Source: Nocardia ninae NBRC 108245 (GTDB lineage: Bacteria; Actinomycetota; Actinomycetes; Mycobacteriales; Mycobacteriaceae). From it: a DNA stretch of 64,000 bases. Below, piece by piece: positions 38,701 to 49,451 of this stretch. The position numbers and the translations under genes are program-made. How positions within the stretch are numbered: the stretch's first letter is position 1; every line of letters begins with the position of its first letter. Location: the NCBI RefSeq assembly GCF_007990755.1, contig NZ_BJXA01000028.1:1-64000 (forward strand). The letters run 5' to 3'. The notes under the pieces were generated by a model that saw only the letters and a list, made by a program, of their open reading frames with translations, did not search any database and was not told the DNA's origin.

Positions 38701-40922
38701 ACGTGCCCGCGCGACAACGGTTCTCCACCAACCAGCAGTTCCCGCAGACCGGCGAACACCGTCAGGTCCTCATCGCTGAGCGAATTGAACAGTGCCGAAG
38801 TCAGCCACGCCGTGGTCACGCTGGTGCGCGCGAACAGGGCGCGCAACCCGGCGACGGTCGGGACACGCTCCTGCGACACCACGCAACGCCCGCCGTGCAC
38901 CAGCGCGGCCCAGATCTCGAAGGTCGAGGCGTCGAAGGTCACCGACGCGGCGTGCAGGACCACCGCACGATCGTCGAGGACCGCATAGTCCACGCCGCAC
39001 ACCAGCCGGATGACCGATCGGTGCTCCACCGCAACGCCTTTGGGCACCCCGGTCGACCCTGAGGTGTAGATGACGTAGGCGATGTTGCCGGGCTCGGCCG
39101 ATAGCGGAATCCGTGCCGCCATATCGGCTGACTCCGCATCCTCGGGCTGGTCGAGGAGTATCCACTCCACGCCGGATTTCTCCGGGATCGAGGAGCGCAG
39201 CCGTGACGTGGTGATGACCACGGGGGCGTCCGTGTCGTCGAGAATGAACCGCAGTCGATCGGCGGGGTACTCGGGATCCAGCGGGACATAGCCCCCGCCC
39301 GCCTTCACGATGGCGAGAATCGCGACAACGGCCTCGACGCCGCGCTCGAGACACAGGGCGACCAGCACCTCGGGCCGCACACCGAGCCCACGCAGCCTGC
39401 GAGCCAGCCGATCCGCTCGCCGGTCGAGCTCCGCATAGCTGTACTGTTCGTCGCCGCAGATCAGCGCCACCGCGTCCGGTGCGCGATCGACCTGTTCCTC
39501 GAACAACCCGGCGAGGGTCGCGTCCTGCGGGAGTTCCGTTGCGGTGTCATTGCATTCTATGACCAGTTCGTACCGCTCGTGCTCTCCCAGCAGCGGCAGT
39601 TCCGACAGTCGCACTCTCGGGTCGGCGGCCACCGCCTCCAGCACCCGGACATAGCGCTGCGCCAATCGCTCGATCGTCGCCTTGTCGAACAGATCGCGGG
39701 CGAACACCACCGCCCCGGCCAACACCGTCTCGTGTTCGACGAAGTGCAGTTCGAGATCGAACCGAACGATGTCGGTATCGAGGCCGAGTGGTTCGGCCTG
39801 CGTCCCGGCCAGCTCCAGCGTCGCGCTCGGCGTGTTCATCAGCTGAAAGATGACCTGCGTCAACGGGTTACGCGTCAAGTCACGCTGCGGGGCCAATTCC
39901 CGCACCAGCTGCTCGAACGGCAGATCCTGGTGCGCGTAGGCGCCGAGCGCACTGGATCGCACCCTGGCCAGTAGCTCCTCGAAGGTCGGATCCGCCGAAC
40001 AGTCGGTCCGAATCACCATGGTATTGACGAAGAATCCGATCAAATCCTCCAGCTCGGCCCGCACCCGGCCTGCGATCGGCGTCCCCACCGCCACGTCCGG
40101 CATATCCGTTTCGCGCGCGAGCATCGCCTGAAAAGCCGCGAGCAGGGTCATGAACAGCGACATCCTGCGTTCTCTGCTCAACTGTCGCAGCCGAGCGGTC
40201 AGCGGTTCCGGAACGATGAAATGATGCGAGCCCCCCTCATACGTGGGCACCGCGGGGCGGACCCGGTCGACCGGTAATTCCATCGCCGCCAACCCGGAAA
40301 GCCGGTCACGCCAGTAAGCCAGCTGTTCGTCGAACACTTCGCCGGAAAGCCACTCGCGCTGCCAGACCGCGAAGTCGGCGTACTGCATCGGCAATGGCGG
40401 CAGCGGAGACGGCTGCCCGGCGCGGAACGCCTCGTACAACACGGTCAACTCACGCAGCAGCACGCCGATGGACCAGCCGTCGGTGACGATGTGGTGCATC
40501 GTCAGCATCAGCACCTGATCGTCCTCGCCGAGCCGAATCAACCACGACCGCAGTAGCGGCCCCTCGCCCAAATCGAATGGCGCACGAATTTCCCTGCGCA
40601 GCAATGCCTGCGCCGCCGCGACGGGGTCGGATTCGGCGGAAACGTCGGCCACCGAGAACACCGGCGGGGCCGCCGGTCGAATCGCCTGGTAGGGCTCGCC
40701 CGCCTCGCTGCGGATCACCGTGCGCAACACCGCATGCCGCGCGACCACCTCCTCGATTGCGCGTCCCAACAACTCCGCGTCGACGGCGCCCCGCAACCGG
40801 TACGCCATCGGCACGTTGTAGAACGGGCTGCCCGGCACCAACTGGTCCAGGAACCACAGTCGCTGTTGGGCGAACGACAACGGTCCCGACCGCCGCAGCG
40901 GTTCAAGCGTCGGTTCAAGCAT
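35745..40922 (-). CDS. NRPS, C-A(methyltransferase)-PCP-TE, valine-like specificity
   Basis: 1725 residues. Condensation (His143-His144, Asp148 in HHIVTDGWS; about 5-440). Adenylation (about 460-1365) with a methyltransferase inserted after core A8 (about 920-1195; [17 protein letters not shown]). Carrier Ser1422 (GGNSLLA). Thioesterase Ser1549 (GWSFGG) with His in CKHGMMM. Pocket residues read D-A-F-W-L-G-G-T-F(-K), one conservative change from the classic valine code DAFWIGGTFK, so valine or a similar branched residue is predicted, with N-methylation by the embedded domain. Starting with C implies an acyl or peptidyl donor from another protein. ATG 40922 overlaps the MbtH gene's end by 8 bp; a GTG at 40943 is possible. 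The thioesterase-coding part (35745 to about 36480) is much poorer in G+C than the rest. Confidence 0.93.
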   Translation of the reverse strand: MLEPTLEPLRRSGPLSFAQQRLWFLDQLVPGSPFYNVPMAYRLRGAVDAELLGRAIEEVVARHAVLRTVIRSEAGEPYQAIRPAAPPVFSVADVSAESDPVAAAQALLRREIRAPFDLGEGPLLRSWLIRLGEDDQVLMLTMHHIVTDGWSIGVLLRELTVLYEAFRAGQPSPLPPLPMQYADFAVWQREWLSGEVFDEQLAYWRDRLSGLAAMELPVDRVRPAVPTYEGGSHHFIVPEPLTARLRQLSRERRMSLFMTLLAAFQAMLARETDMPDVAVGTPIAGRVRAELEDLIGFFVNTMVIRTDCSADPTFEELLARVRSSALGAYAHQDLPFEQLVRELAPQRDLTRNPLTQVIFQLMNTPSATLELAGTQAEPLGLDTDIVRFDLELHFVEHETVLAGAVVFARDLFDKATIERLAQRYVRVLEAVAADPRVRLSELPLLGEHERYELVIECNDTATELPQDATLAGLFEEQVDRAPDAVALICGDEQYSYAELDRRADRLARRLRGLGVRPEVLVALCLERGVEAVVAILAIVKAGGGYVPLDPEYPADRLRFILDDTDAPVVITTSRLRSSIPEKSGVEWILLDQPEDAESADMAARIPLSAEPGNIAYVIYTSGSTGVPKGVAVEHRSVIRLVCGVDYAVLDDRAVVLHAASVTFDASTFEIWAALVHGGRCVVSQERVPTVAGLRALFARTSVTTAWLTSALFNSLSDEDLTVFAGLRELLVGGEPLSRGHVERVCAALPGLTVVNGYGPTECTTFTCCNSLTPADLQGHSVPIGGPIANTRVYVLDGFGNVVPAGVVGELYVGGVGVARGYLGRGGLTADRFVPDPFGPAGSRLYRTGDLVRWNADGELEFVGRADHQVKVNGFRIEPGEVEAALAAHPGVERAAVVVREDRPGDKRLVGYVVADTVVDSLGADEEMVAQWRRIYDDLYSGTEYTGGARVAVEFGADFSGWNSSYSGTPIPLEQMREWRDATVARIEELRPRRVLEIGVGSGLLLSQLAPKCAQYFATDLSPVVLAGLQAQLDELAADWTDRVHLEPRRADDLDGLPVGHFDTVIMNSVVQYFPNERYLRRVIDGVLRLLAPGGALFIGDIRNLALLKEFTTATQFARARPPYDPVALQQKVSRNMRTEQELLLSPRYFTKFGAAGYAAVDIQVKRGFSVNELTRYRYDVVLRKEPSDVLALADAPRVEFAGSALIEEALRDLPGDRIRIAHIPHAGLRDEVELTRRVWNGAEILANETLAAETTFGSAAEQRDGGLLPEDLHRLGRQHGFATAVTWSVRAGCVDAVFVRAAVADGRALTDVYAESEWSDHDTADASNPGYGLLEADVRRFVAGTLPGFMVPAVVVVLDEFPLTVNGKLDHDALPAPVYSGEEGYRAPSTPVEETLSGIYAEILGLEHVGVDDSFFDLGGNSLLAMRVVAAVREVFGADVAVRALFDASSVSELAALVYAGADGLSAAAPTEMIQGGEGVPLFCIHPGGGMASPYRSLVAYLDCPIVGIRQIPAADTERPKTLRAMAEHYADIMQGLNPDGPYRILGWSFGGIVAHATAVVLQARGSVVDHLIVLDSYIVPEESRSVTDGSEFEELALNGYLLDGDIDLPKGMSFSYSNLIALAERQGLAGSIPPEWLLQIILENVRANVELAVQHIPDVFDGDLNIITAELGPFTDLQPEDWQTYVSGNIRKYPAECKHGMMMQPESVHLYGGYLNSMLAVPAN

Positions 40923-41118
40923 CACGCGGCCCAGCTTCCGCACGGTGGCGCTTCGGCCGAATGTCGACCCAGACTTCGTCGATATACGCGAGACATTCGG
41001 CGCGAGAACCTGCTACCGATGTCGCGAACCAGCCGTCCGGCAGCGGTCGAGCAGTGGGCCAGACCGAATATTGCTCCTGCTCGTTGTGCACGACCAGATA
41101 CCTGTCGAACCGGATCAT
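40915..41118 (-). CDS. MbtH-family NRPS accessory protein
   Basis: This 67-residue protein has the family's fixed motifs: [20 protein letters not shown], and the two-tryptophan end [14 protein letters not shown]. MbtH proteins bind adenylation domains and are needed for their folding or activity. It overlaps the start of the NRPS gene by 8 bp and is the first gene of that operon, so the partner is almost certainly the valine-type adenylation domain. Other adenylation domains in the window (11703-20642) have no MbtH gene beside them and might share this one. Confidence 0.95.
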   Translation of the reverse strand: MIRFDRYLVVHNEQEQYSVWPTARPLPDGWFATSVAGSRAECLAYIDEVWVDIRPKRHRAEAGPRDA

Positions 41119-41475
41119 CTACCGAACACCTCCGACGACGTGACAGCCCGCTACGGACCACTCCCCGATCGTGAGCCATTGCACCGGCAGGCCGCGGACA
41201 CGATCCGCGCCGGACCGTTTGCACAGAACGCGAGCGCAGCCACCCCGGCGGGGGCCGAACGCGGAGAAGGTACGGGAAGCGGCCGTGGCCGGTCCCCGGC
41301 GAGGTCCTACGGCGGTGCACCCGATCCCGTAGTCGAGGCCGCCGTCGGACCCCAGAACCCGGGCCGAGCAGCGCCATCGGCGGCGACGGAGTGTCGGGCA
41401 GATGGTCACCGGCCGCCAGCGGCGGCAGGCACGATGAAACTACGGCTACACCGCACGGCGAAGGGTTTCTCCGCG
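41119..41475. promoter_or_regulatory. Divergent promoter region between mbtH/NRPS and P450 operons
   Basis: A 357-bp spacer between the ATG of the reverse mbtH gene (41118) and the ATG chosen for the P450 (41476). Forward frames remain open through it, but the encoded sequence is low-complexity and not P450-like. It should carry promoters for both directions; no clear dyad or consensus boxes were found. Confidence 0.5.
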
Positions 41476-42690
41476 ATGACCGAGGTTGTCGAACTGGACT
41501 CCGATTTCCTGCGCGAGCCCTACCGGCTCTACGCGCTGCTACGCGAGGAAGCGCCGGTGTGTGTCGCCGAACTCCCCGACGGTGAGCGGTTGTGGTTGGT
41601 CACCCGGTACGAGGATGTCCGGGCCGCACTCACCGATCCGGCCATCGGCAAGGACTCTGACGAGATCATGCGCATCGCACAGGCCGGCGGTATGACCGAC
41701 CCCCTCGGCGGCAGTCTGCGCACGCACATGCTGAATTCGGATCCGCCGGATCACACGCGACTACGCAAACTTGTCTCGAAGGTCTTCACCGCGCGTGCGG
41801 TCGAGCGCCTGCGCCCGCGCATCATCGAGATCGCGGACGAGCTGATCGCCGCGGTGGCGGCGAAAGACGAGATCGACCTCCTCGCCGAGTTCGCGTATCC
41901 GCTTCCCCTCACGGTGATCTGCGAGTTGCTCGGCGTGGCGACCGATGACCGAGACGATTTCCGGCAGTGGAGTTATGCCATCACCGGCACGACCGGTAAC
42001 TACCGCAACTTCCGTGCTGCGGCGGCCAAGATGGCGGCCTATCTCACGGCCTCGGTCGCGCAGAAGCGTGCGAGACCCCGCGCGGATCTCCTGAGCCAGC
42101 TGGTCCACGCGCGCGACGGCGGCGACGGCCTCAGCGAACGCGAACTGGTGTCCACCGCCTTCCTGCTGCTGTTCGCCGGCCACGAAACCACGGTCAACCT
42201 CATCGCCAGCGGCATCTCGGCGCTGCTGCGTCACCCTGACCAACTCGCCGCGCTGCGCGCGGACCGAGCCCTCCTGCCCGGTGCCATCGAGGAATTCCTG
42301 CGATACGAGAGCCCGGTGAATATTACGTCGTCCCGCTACACCAAGAAGGCCACGCGCATCGGCGGCGTCGACATCCCGGCGGATGAATTCATCGTCGTCG
42401 CACTGGCGTCGGCGAACCGCGACGGCACGCGCTTCGCCGACCCCGACACCGTGGAAATCACCAGGCAGCCGAAGGGGCACGTGGCGTTCGGGTACGGCGT
42501 CCACTACTGCCTCGGCGCACCGCTGGCCCGGCTGGAGGCCGAGATCGCCTTCGACCGGCTGCTGTCGGCTTTTCCCCACCTCGCCCCCGCCGTGCCTGCC
42601 GACCAGCTGGTTTGGCGGGAAAGCGCACACATCCGCGGTCTCACCGCACTTCCGGTCCGGCTGCGTCGCGCACCGGAGAGAGAGCAGTAG
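41476..42690 (+). CDS. Cytochrome P450 (bacterial class I, tailoring type)
   Basis: This 404-residue P450 carries the haem cysteine Cys345 in HVAFGYGVHYCLGAPLARLE, the I-helix oxygen-activation motif LLLFAGHETTVNLI, and the K-helix ExxR in EEFLRYES. Length and motifs match actinomycete biosynthetic hydroxylases such as the CYP105/107 type; subfamily and substrate are not assigned. It needs a ferredoxin and reductase from elsewhere. ATG 41476 (MTEVVELDSDF) is preceded by GAAGGG; ATG 41434 would add 14 residues. It is followed after 3 bp by the LCMT-type methyltransferase gene, so the pair tailors the product of this locus. Confidence 0.9.
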   Translation: MTEVVELDSDFLREPYRLYALLREEAPVCVAELPDGERLWLVTRYEDVRAALTDPAIGKDSDEIMRIAQAGGMTDPLGGSLRTHMLNSDPPDHTRLRKLVSKVFTARAVERLRPRIIEIADELIAAVAAKDEIDLLAEFAYPLPLTVICELLGVATDDRDDFRQWSYAITGTTGNYRNFRAAAAKMAAYLTASVAQKRARPRADLLSQLVHARDGGDGLSERELVSTAFLLLFAGHETTVNLIASGISALLRHPDQLAALRADRALLPGAIEEFLRYESPVNITSSRYTKKATRIGGVDIPADEFIVVALASANRDGTRFADPDTVEITRQPKGHVAFGYGVHYCLGAPLARLEAEIAFDRLLSAFPHLAPAVPADQLVWRESAHIRGLTALPVRLRRAPEREQ

Positions 42691-42693
42691 AGC

Positions 42694-43488
42694 ATGACAC
42701 TGGAAAAGATCGGGCAGCACCAGGTCCAGGAGACTCTGTTGTTGCCGTTGCGCGGGAAAGCGCTCGACTACCGCACTGCGGCACCGGTTCTCGGTGACCG
42801 GTGGTCCGACGAGGTGCTCAGCCGGATCGGACCGCTCCGGTTCAAGATGCGGTTGGGCTCGCTGGATCGCTACATCCCTGTGCTGCGCGCCCACCGAATG
42901 GACGAGTGGGCCCGCGAGTTCCTGTCCCGCCATACCGACGCGGTCGTGTTGCACCTGGGCTGCGGCCTGGACAGCCGGGCGTTCCGCCTCGACCTTCCGG
43001 AACGCGTCCAGTGGTTCGATGTCGATTTTCCGGAGGTCATCGAGCTGCGCCGATCCTTCTACCCGGACCGCCCGCGCTATCGGCTCGTTGCCGGCTCGGT
43101 GACGGAGCCGGCCTGGCTGGACGACGTGCCGGTTGGCAGGCCGGTGCTGGTCATCGCCGAAGGGCTGCTCATGTATCTCAGCGAGGCCGACGTCGCCCAG
43201 CTTCTCGGCAGGCTGATCGACCGTTTCGGCGGCGGTGAACTGATCTTCGACGTCATGACCGAGGCGAACGCCAAGATCGCCGGATGGTTCGGCTACACAG
43301 TCTGGGGGATCGGCGATCCGCGTGAACTCGAACGCACACACCCGCTCACCCTGCTCGAAGCCGTGCCCGCCCTGGCGGACCACCGGCTGATCCGGTCCAC
43401 CGGCTGGCGACTGTACAACGCCGTTCAGTACCGGAACCCGTTGTATCGCAACGGGATCCGGTCACTGCGCTACCGCTTCGGCGGCTAG
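42694..43488 (+). CDS. LCMT/TcmP-type SAM-dependent O-methyltransferase
   Basis: This 264-residue protein of the leucine-carboxyl-methyltransferase (PPM1/LCMT) family has VLHLGCGLDSRAFRLDL as the SAM motif, VQWFDVDFPEVIELRR after strand 2, and VLVIAEGLLMYLSEADVAQLL, the family's signature helix. Members in biosynthetic clusters (TcmP group) methylate carboxyl or hydroxyl groups of polyketides. It follows the P450 by 3 bp and ends 4 bp before the stop of the convergent LeuRS gene. Likely a tailoring methyltransferase of the second locus. Confidence 0.87.
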   Translation: MTLEKIGQHQVQETLLLPLRGKALDYRTAAPVLGDRWSDEVLSRIGPLRFKMRLGSLDRYIPVLRAHRMDEWAREFLSRHTDAVVLHLGCGLDSRAFRLDLPERVQWFDVDFPEVIELRRSFYPDRPRYRLVAGSVTEPAWLDDVPVGRPVLVIAEGLLMYLSEADVAQLLGRLIDRFGGGELIFDVMTEANAKIAGWFGYTVWGIGDPRELERTHPLTLLEAVPALADHRLIRSTGWRLYNAVQYRNPLYRNGIRSLRYRFGG

Positions 43489-43492
43489 CCGC

Positions 43493-45988
<2,496 letters not shown>

Positions 45989-46189
45989 CGCTCGGCTTCG
46001 CTCGCTCTGGTCGGGTTCGGGTAGGTGCTGGCGGCCGATCCCGGTCTGCGCGCACTGTCGCCCCGCACGCAAGCCAGCATCGCCCCATGATGCGGACCGC
46101 GGCCGTCAGGTATCAAGACGACCGACCGGTCGATCCTACCGGAGCTCGAGCCGATGCCCGCGCGCAGCGCTCACCGACCGACCCGCCGC

Positions 46190-47302
46190 CTAGAAGTATG
46201 ACTGTAGGGGCCCGCGGCGCCGGACATCCAGTGTGGCGCAATGGAACGACCCGCCGAAACTGTTGAAGTCACGGAAGTTGCACGGGATGGGCGTGAGCCC
46301 GAAGTCGCGCAGTGCCTGGATCATCGGCTCGTCCTGACGCTCGACGACGACCCGTTGCTCATCGAGCATGAGGATATTCATGTTGATCCATTTGCTGGTC
46401 ATGTACAGCGGGTGCGCGTCGGGGATGATCGGTTTCGGCGCCTCCAGCACATCCCAGCCCTTGAACAGCTTCGGCACCTTCGGCACGCGTTCCGGATTCA
46501 CCAGCAGCTTCCCGGGCGCCAACGGAACCAGCGTCGCATCGATATGCATCGGATGCACATCGTCGAATTCGAAGACGTGGATACGGTATTCGTCGCCGAG
46601 ATGACGGCGCAGCCATTCGATACCGAAGGCATTGGTGACATTGCTCATCTGCGCGACGATGTCGCGGCCGCATCGGGTGAAATCGGCGGCATCGAACGTC
46701 GGCTCGAATTCGGTGACCACGAGCCGGGTGCCCTGATCGGGGTGCTCGTCGGACCAATCCTGGTCGAATTGCGCGTCGGTGAGCTCCGGCTTCGGCCCCG
46801 CACTCCAGTTGGCACCGCCGTGGAAGTACTCCTTGAGCAACGGGCGATACGCAAGCGACTCGTAGTACCGGGATCGCCACGCCATCGGGCATTCGATGAT
46901 GTCGGTGCCGACAACGAGCAGGGCATCACGCGGCATGGCGGCATACAGCCCGGTGCTCGTCCAATGCAGCGTGCTGTAGGTGGTGCGCTGCGAAATGGGT
47001 TCGGGCCGGCGCACGGTGACGCCTTCCGATTCCAGGATGTGTGCGAATTCGTCGAGATCTCGGCGGGCGGCCTCGATCCGTTCCGGCGGAAAGGGTCGAC
47101 CCGCGTTGGTACGGAAAGTCTCGAGCTGCCCCGCGGGCAGCACCGGGGGCAGGCACTCGTGCCAGGGCGGGAAGCTGGCATCGTCGACGATGCCGACGAT
47201 GACCTCCTCCAGCGGATCCCATTCGTTGTAGGAACACACCGGGCTCGCCGGCGCCTCTCGGTCCATGCCGCCGATCTGTGCTACCTGGGGTGCGCTCGTC
47301 AT
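46190..47302 (-). CDS. Glycine/inosamine-type amidinotransferase
   Basis: This 370-residue protein of the AGAT/StrB family carries the catalytic Cys355 in GGSFHCATLDVRRRG, the His-Asp pair in DVHPMHIDATLVPL and the Asp of DAADFTRCGRDI. The N-terminus PVCSYNEWDPLEEVIVG is diagnostic. These enzymes move the amidino group of arginine to an amine, forming a guanidine via a Cys-amidino intermediate; known biosynthetic versions make guanidinoacetate-type starter units or guanidino groups on antibiotics. ATG 47302 follows GACGGGA; the open frame beyond it to 47602 is not family-like. It stands 201 bp upstream of the LeuRS gene on the same strand and is divergent from the dioxygenase gene. Confidence 0.92.
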   Translation of the reverse strand: MTSAPQVAQIGGMDREAPASPVCSYNEWDPLEEVIVGIVDDASFPPWHECLPPVLPAGQLETFRTNAGRPFPPERIEAARRDLDEFAHILESEGVTVRRPEPISQRTTYSTLHWTSTGLYAAMPRDALLVVGTDIIECPMAWRSRYYESLAYRPLLKEYFHGGANWSAGPKPELTDAQFDQDWSDEHPDQGTRLVVTEFEPTFDAADFTRCGRDIVAQMSNVTNAFGIEWLRRHLGDEYRIHVFEFDDVHPMHIDATLVPLAPGKLLVNPERVPKVPKLFKGWDVLEAPKPIIPDAHPLYMTSKWINMNILMLDEQRVVVERQDEPMIQALRDFGLTPIPCNFRDFNSFGGSFHCATLDVRRRGPLQSYF

Positions 47303-47636
47303 ATTCGGTTCCCGTCTCGACAACTGCGGTGGGTCGGTTACCGATTCTGCGGAGCCGTGCGTCATCCGCCTGACACCTGCCACAACCTCGGCACGACGGC
47401 GGTCCCCAGTTCGGCGGCGCCATGCCGACCGAGGCGAGGGTCGGCCACCAGTTTGTGACCGCGCGGACCCGGCGCGACCACCAACCGTGCCGCGCGCCGT
47501 AGCTGAACCATGCAGCACTGCCCGAAAGGCACCCCGACCAGTACAGAGGTCCCGCCGCAGCTGTCCGGCTACTGCACACGCCACGCTGGTGCGCGCCCGC
47601 ACGATCTAGGCCTGGCCACACTGCGAAAGGACCGGA
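47303..47636. promoter_or_regulatory. Divergent promoter region between amidinotransferase and dioxygenase genes
   Basis: A 334-bp spacer between the amidinotransferase start (47302, reverse) and the dioxygenase start (47637, forward). Frames cross it in both directions, but none has a start signal tied to a recognisable protein. The dioxygenase ribosome-binding site GAAAGGA sits at 47623-47629. Confidence 0.5.
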
Positions 47637-48377
47637 ATGTCGCGCAACACCGTTCTCGACGAGAAAGAACACGAGATTTCTCAGCAGCTGACCGAAGTCG
47701 GCGAGAGCCTTGTTCGGGCCGACGAATTGTCCGCCGTGCTCGGCGTCGACGCAGCGGACTGGGCTCGATTCGGGAAGAACTGGGACGATCTTCTCCTGGA
47801 TACCTTCATGGCCGACGGCGGCACCTATCGCTACCGCCGTTACGGCCAATTCGAACTCCACCCGGACACCGGTGAGCTGGTCGCCCTGCCCCATGAGCCC
47901 TATCGGCAAGAGCGCTACTACAACCGGCTCAATGGCGGCGTCGACCGGGTCTATGAACCGATCACCGACGCATTCGCCGGCGACCCGCTGCTCCGCGACG
48001 TGCTCGTCCGGCTCGGCCGGGTCTTCACGGCGGTGGACAACACCCGGCGCTGGTTGATCAAGTTGCACCCCGTTCGCATCATCGCGGGCGAGGAGATGGG
48101 CAAACCCGCGCCGGAGGGCAGGCATCGCGACGGCGTCACCTTCGTCGGGTCGCTGCTCATCGACCGGCTCAACATCACCGGCGGCGAGAGCTCGACCTAC
48201 GACGAGGACGGCAAGCGCCTGCGTACCGTGACCCTGACCGAGCCGGGCGAACTGCTGCTCAACGACGATCAGCGCACCTACCACGCGGTGACGCCTATCG
48301 AAGCAATCGACAAGAACCAGCCCGCGCATCGTGATGTGCTGGTGCTGAACTATGCCGCGTTGCCCGGCCGGGCCTGA
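47637..48377 (+). CDS. 2OG-Fe(II) dioxygenase, PF10014 type (amino-acid hydroxylase-like)
   Basis: The 246-residue protein has the facial triad His163-x-Asp165 (GRHRDGVTFVG) and His216 (TYHAVTPI), and the 2-oxoglutarate-binding arginine in HRDVLVLNY. The surrounding pattern (RYGQFELHP, YNRLNGGVDRVYEP, WLIKLHPVRI) matches the 2OG-Fe dioxygenase family that includes isoleucine 4-hydroxylase. Members hydroxylate free aliphatic amino acids, so it may prepare a hydroxylated building block for the NRPS or a guanidino amino acid. GAAAGGA precedes ATG 47637 by 7 bases. The aldo/keto reductase gene follows 9 bp later and is likely co-transcribed. Confidence 0.87.
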   Translation: MSRNTVLDEKEHEISQQLTEVGESLVRADELSAVLGVDAADWARFGKNWDDLLLDTFMADGGTYRYRRYGQFELHPDTGELVALPHEPYRQERYYNRLNGGVDRVYEPITDAFAGDPLLRDVLVRLGRVFTAVDNTRRWLIKLHPVRIIAGEEMGKPAPEGRHRDGVTFVGSLLIDRLNITGGESSTYDEDGKRLRTVTLTEPGELLLNDDQRTYHAVTPIEAIDKNQPAHRDVLVLNYAALPGRA

Positions 48378-48386
48378 GGAGGGCGG

Positions 48387-49379
48387 ATGAAGACACGATT
48401 CCTCGGCGGCCAAGGACTGGCCGTGTCCGCGATCGGTCTCGGCTGCATGGGGATGTCCCAGGATTACGGTCCGGGCGACGACGCTGCCTCGGCCGACACC
48501 ATCCGGTACGCGCTCGATCAGGGCGTCACCCTGATCGATACCTCCATGAGCTACGGCGCGGGCAACAACGAACGGCTGGTGGGGCAGGCTATCGCCGGTC
48601 GGCGGGACGAGGTAGTGCTTGCCACGAAGTTCGGCATCGTCCGGGACAACCCGGGAGACCCGGCCCGGCTTTGCGCCCGGCCAGACGATATCCGGCGATA
48701 CTGTGACGCCTCACTGGCCCGGCTCGGCACCGACCGTATCGACCTCTACTACCTGCATCGGGTGGATCCGACGGTCCCGATCGAGGACAGCGTTGGCACG
48801 ATGAGCGAGCTGGTGGCCGCGGGGAAGGTTCGCTATCTCGGCATCTCCGAGACCAGCGCGTCCGAGTTGGAGCGTGCGGCCTCGGTCCACCCGATCAGCG
48901 CGGTCCAGTACGAGTGGTCGCTGTCCTGGCGCGAAGTGGAGGACGACATCGTCCCGCTGGCCCGCGCGCTCGGCATCGGGGTGGTGGTTTTCAGCCCGCT
49001 CGGCCGCGGGTTCCTCACCGGCAAGCTCGACGTCGGCGCGCTCGGCCCGGACGACGACCGGCTACCGGATCAGCGCTTCCACGGCCAGCACCTGATCCGC
49101 AATACCGATCAGCTGCGGCGCTTGCGTGAACTCGCCGAGGCCCGCGGCATCACGCCGGGTCAGCTGGCGCTCGCGTGGCTGCTGCACCAGGGTGATGACG
49201 TCGTGCCGATACCGGGCACCAGGAGCCGGGAGCGGTTGGCCGAGAACGTCGCCGCCGCGGCGGTCGAACTGTCCGCCACGGAGTTGGCGCAGCTGGAAGC
49301 GACGGTACCGAGGTCGTCCTGGTCCGGCGATCGGCATTCCTTTGCCGTGCCGCGGACCGCCCGGGTCGCCGCGCGGTGA
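48387..49379 (+). CDS. Aldo/keto reductase
   Basis: This 330-residue TIM-barrel NADPH reductase carries catalytic Asp and Tyr in LIDTSMSYGAGNNERLVG, Lys in VLATKFGIV and His in LYYLHRVDP, with the cofactor-phosphate region PIPGTRSRERLAENVAA. It groups with the AKR family that reduces small aldehydes and ketones (IolS/YajO-like). Start ATG 48387 follows GAGGAGGGC and lies 9 bp after the dioxygenase stop. A role in reducing a carbonyl generated on the pathway intermediate is likely; the substrate is unknown. A strong hairpin terminator follows its stop. Confidence 0.9.
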   Translation: MKTRFLGGQGLAVSAIGLGCMGMSQDYGPGDDAASADTIRYALDQGVTLIDTSMSYGAGNNERLVGQAIAGRRDEVVLATKFGIVRDNPGDPARLCARPDDIRRYCDASLARLGTDRIDLYYLHRVDPTVPIEDSVGTMSELVAAGKVRYLGISETSASELERAASVHPISAVQYEWSLSWREVEDDIVPLARALGIGVVVFSPLGRGFLTGKLDVGALGPDDDRLPDQRFHGQHLIRNTDQLRRLRELAEARGITPGQLALAWLLHQGDDVVPIPGTRSRERLAENVAAAAVELSATELAQLEATVPRSSWSGDRHSFAVPRTARVAAR

Positions 49380-49386
49380 GCCCGGT

Positions 49387-49430
49387 GCCGACGGGGCGGG
49401 GCGCGATGCCGAGGATTTCGCCCCGTCGGC
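49387..49430. terminator. Bidirectional hairpin terminator
   Basis: GCCGACGGGGCG (49387-49398) is perfectly complementary to CGCCCCGTCGGC (49419-49430), with a 20-base loop. It lies between the stop of the aldo/keto reductase gene (49379) and the stop of the convergent regulator gene (49452). Confidence 0.8.
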
Positions 49431-49451
49431 GTGCAGCTCGGTGCTACCGGA

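Noticed and set aside
41761-43383. 540-codon reverse open frame
   Set aside because: Antisense to the P450 and LCMT-type methyltransferase genes, both of which carry full catalytic motifs; a G+C-rich shadow.
45989-46189. Possible T-box riboswitch upstream of the leucyl-tRNA synthetase gene
   Set aside because: No T-box core (TGGNACCGCG-like) or specifier hairpin could be found in the 201-bp spacer on the reverse strand.
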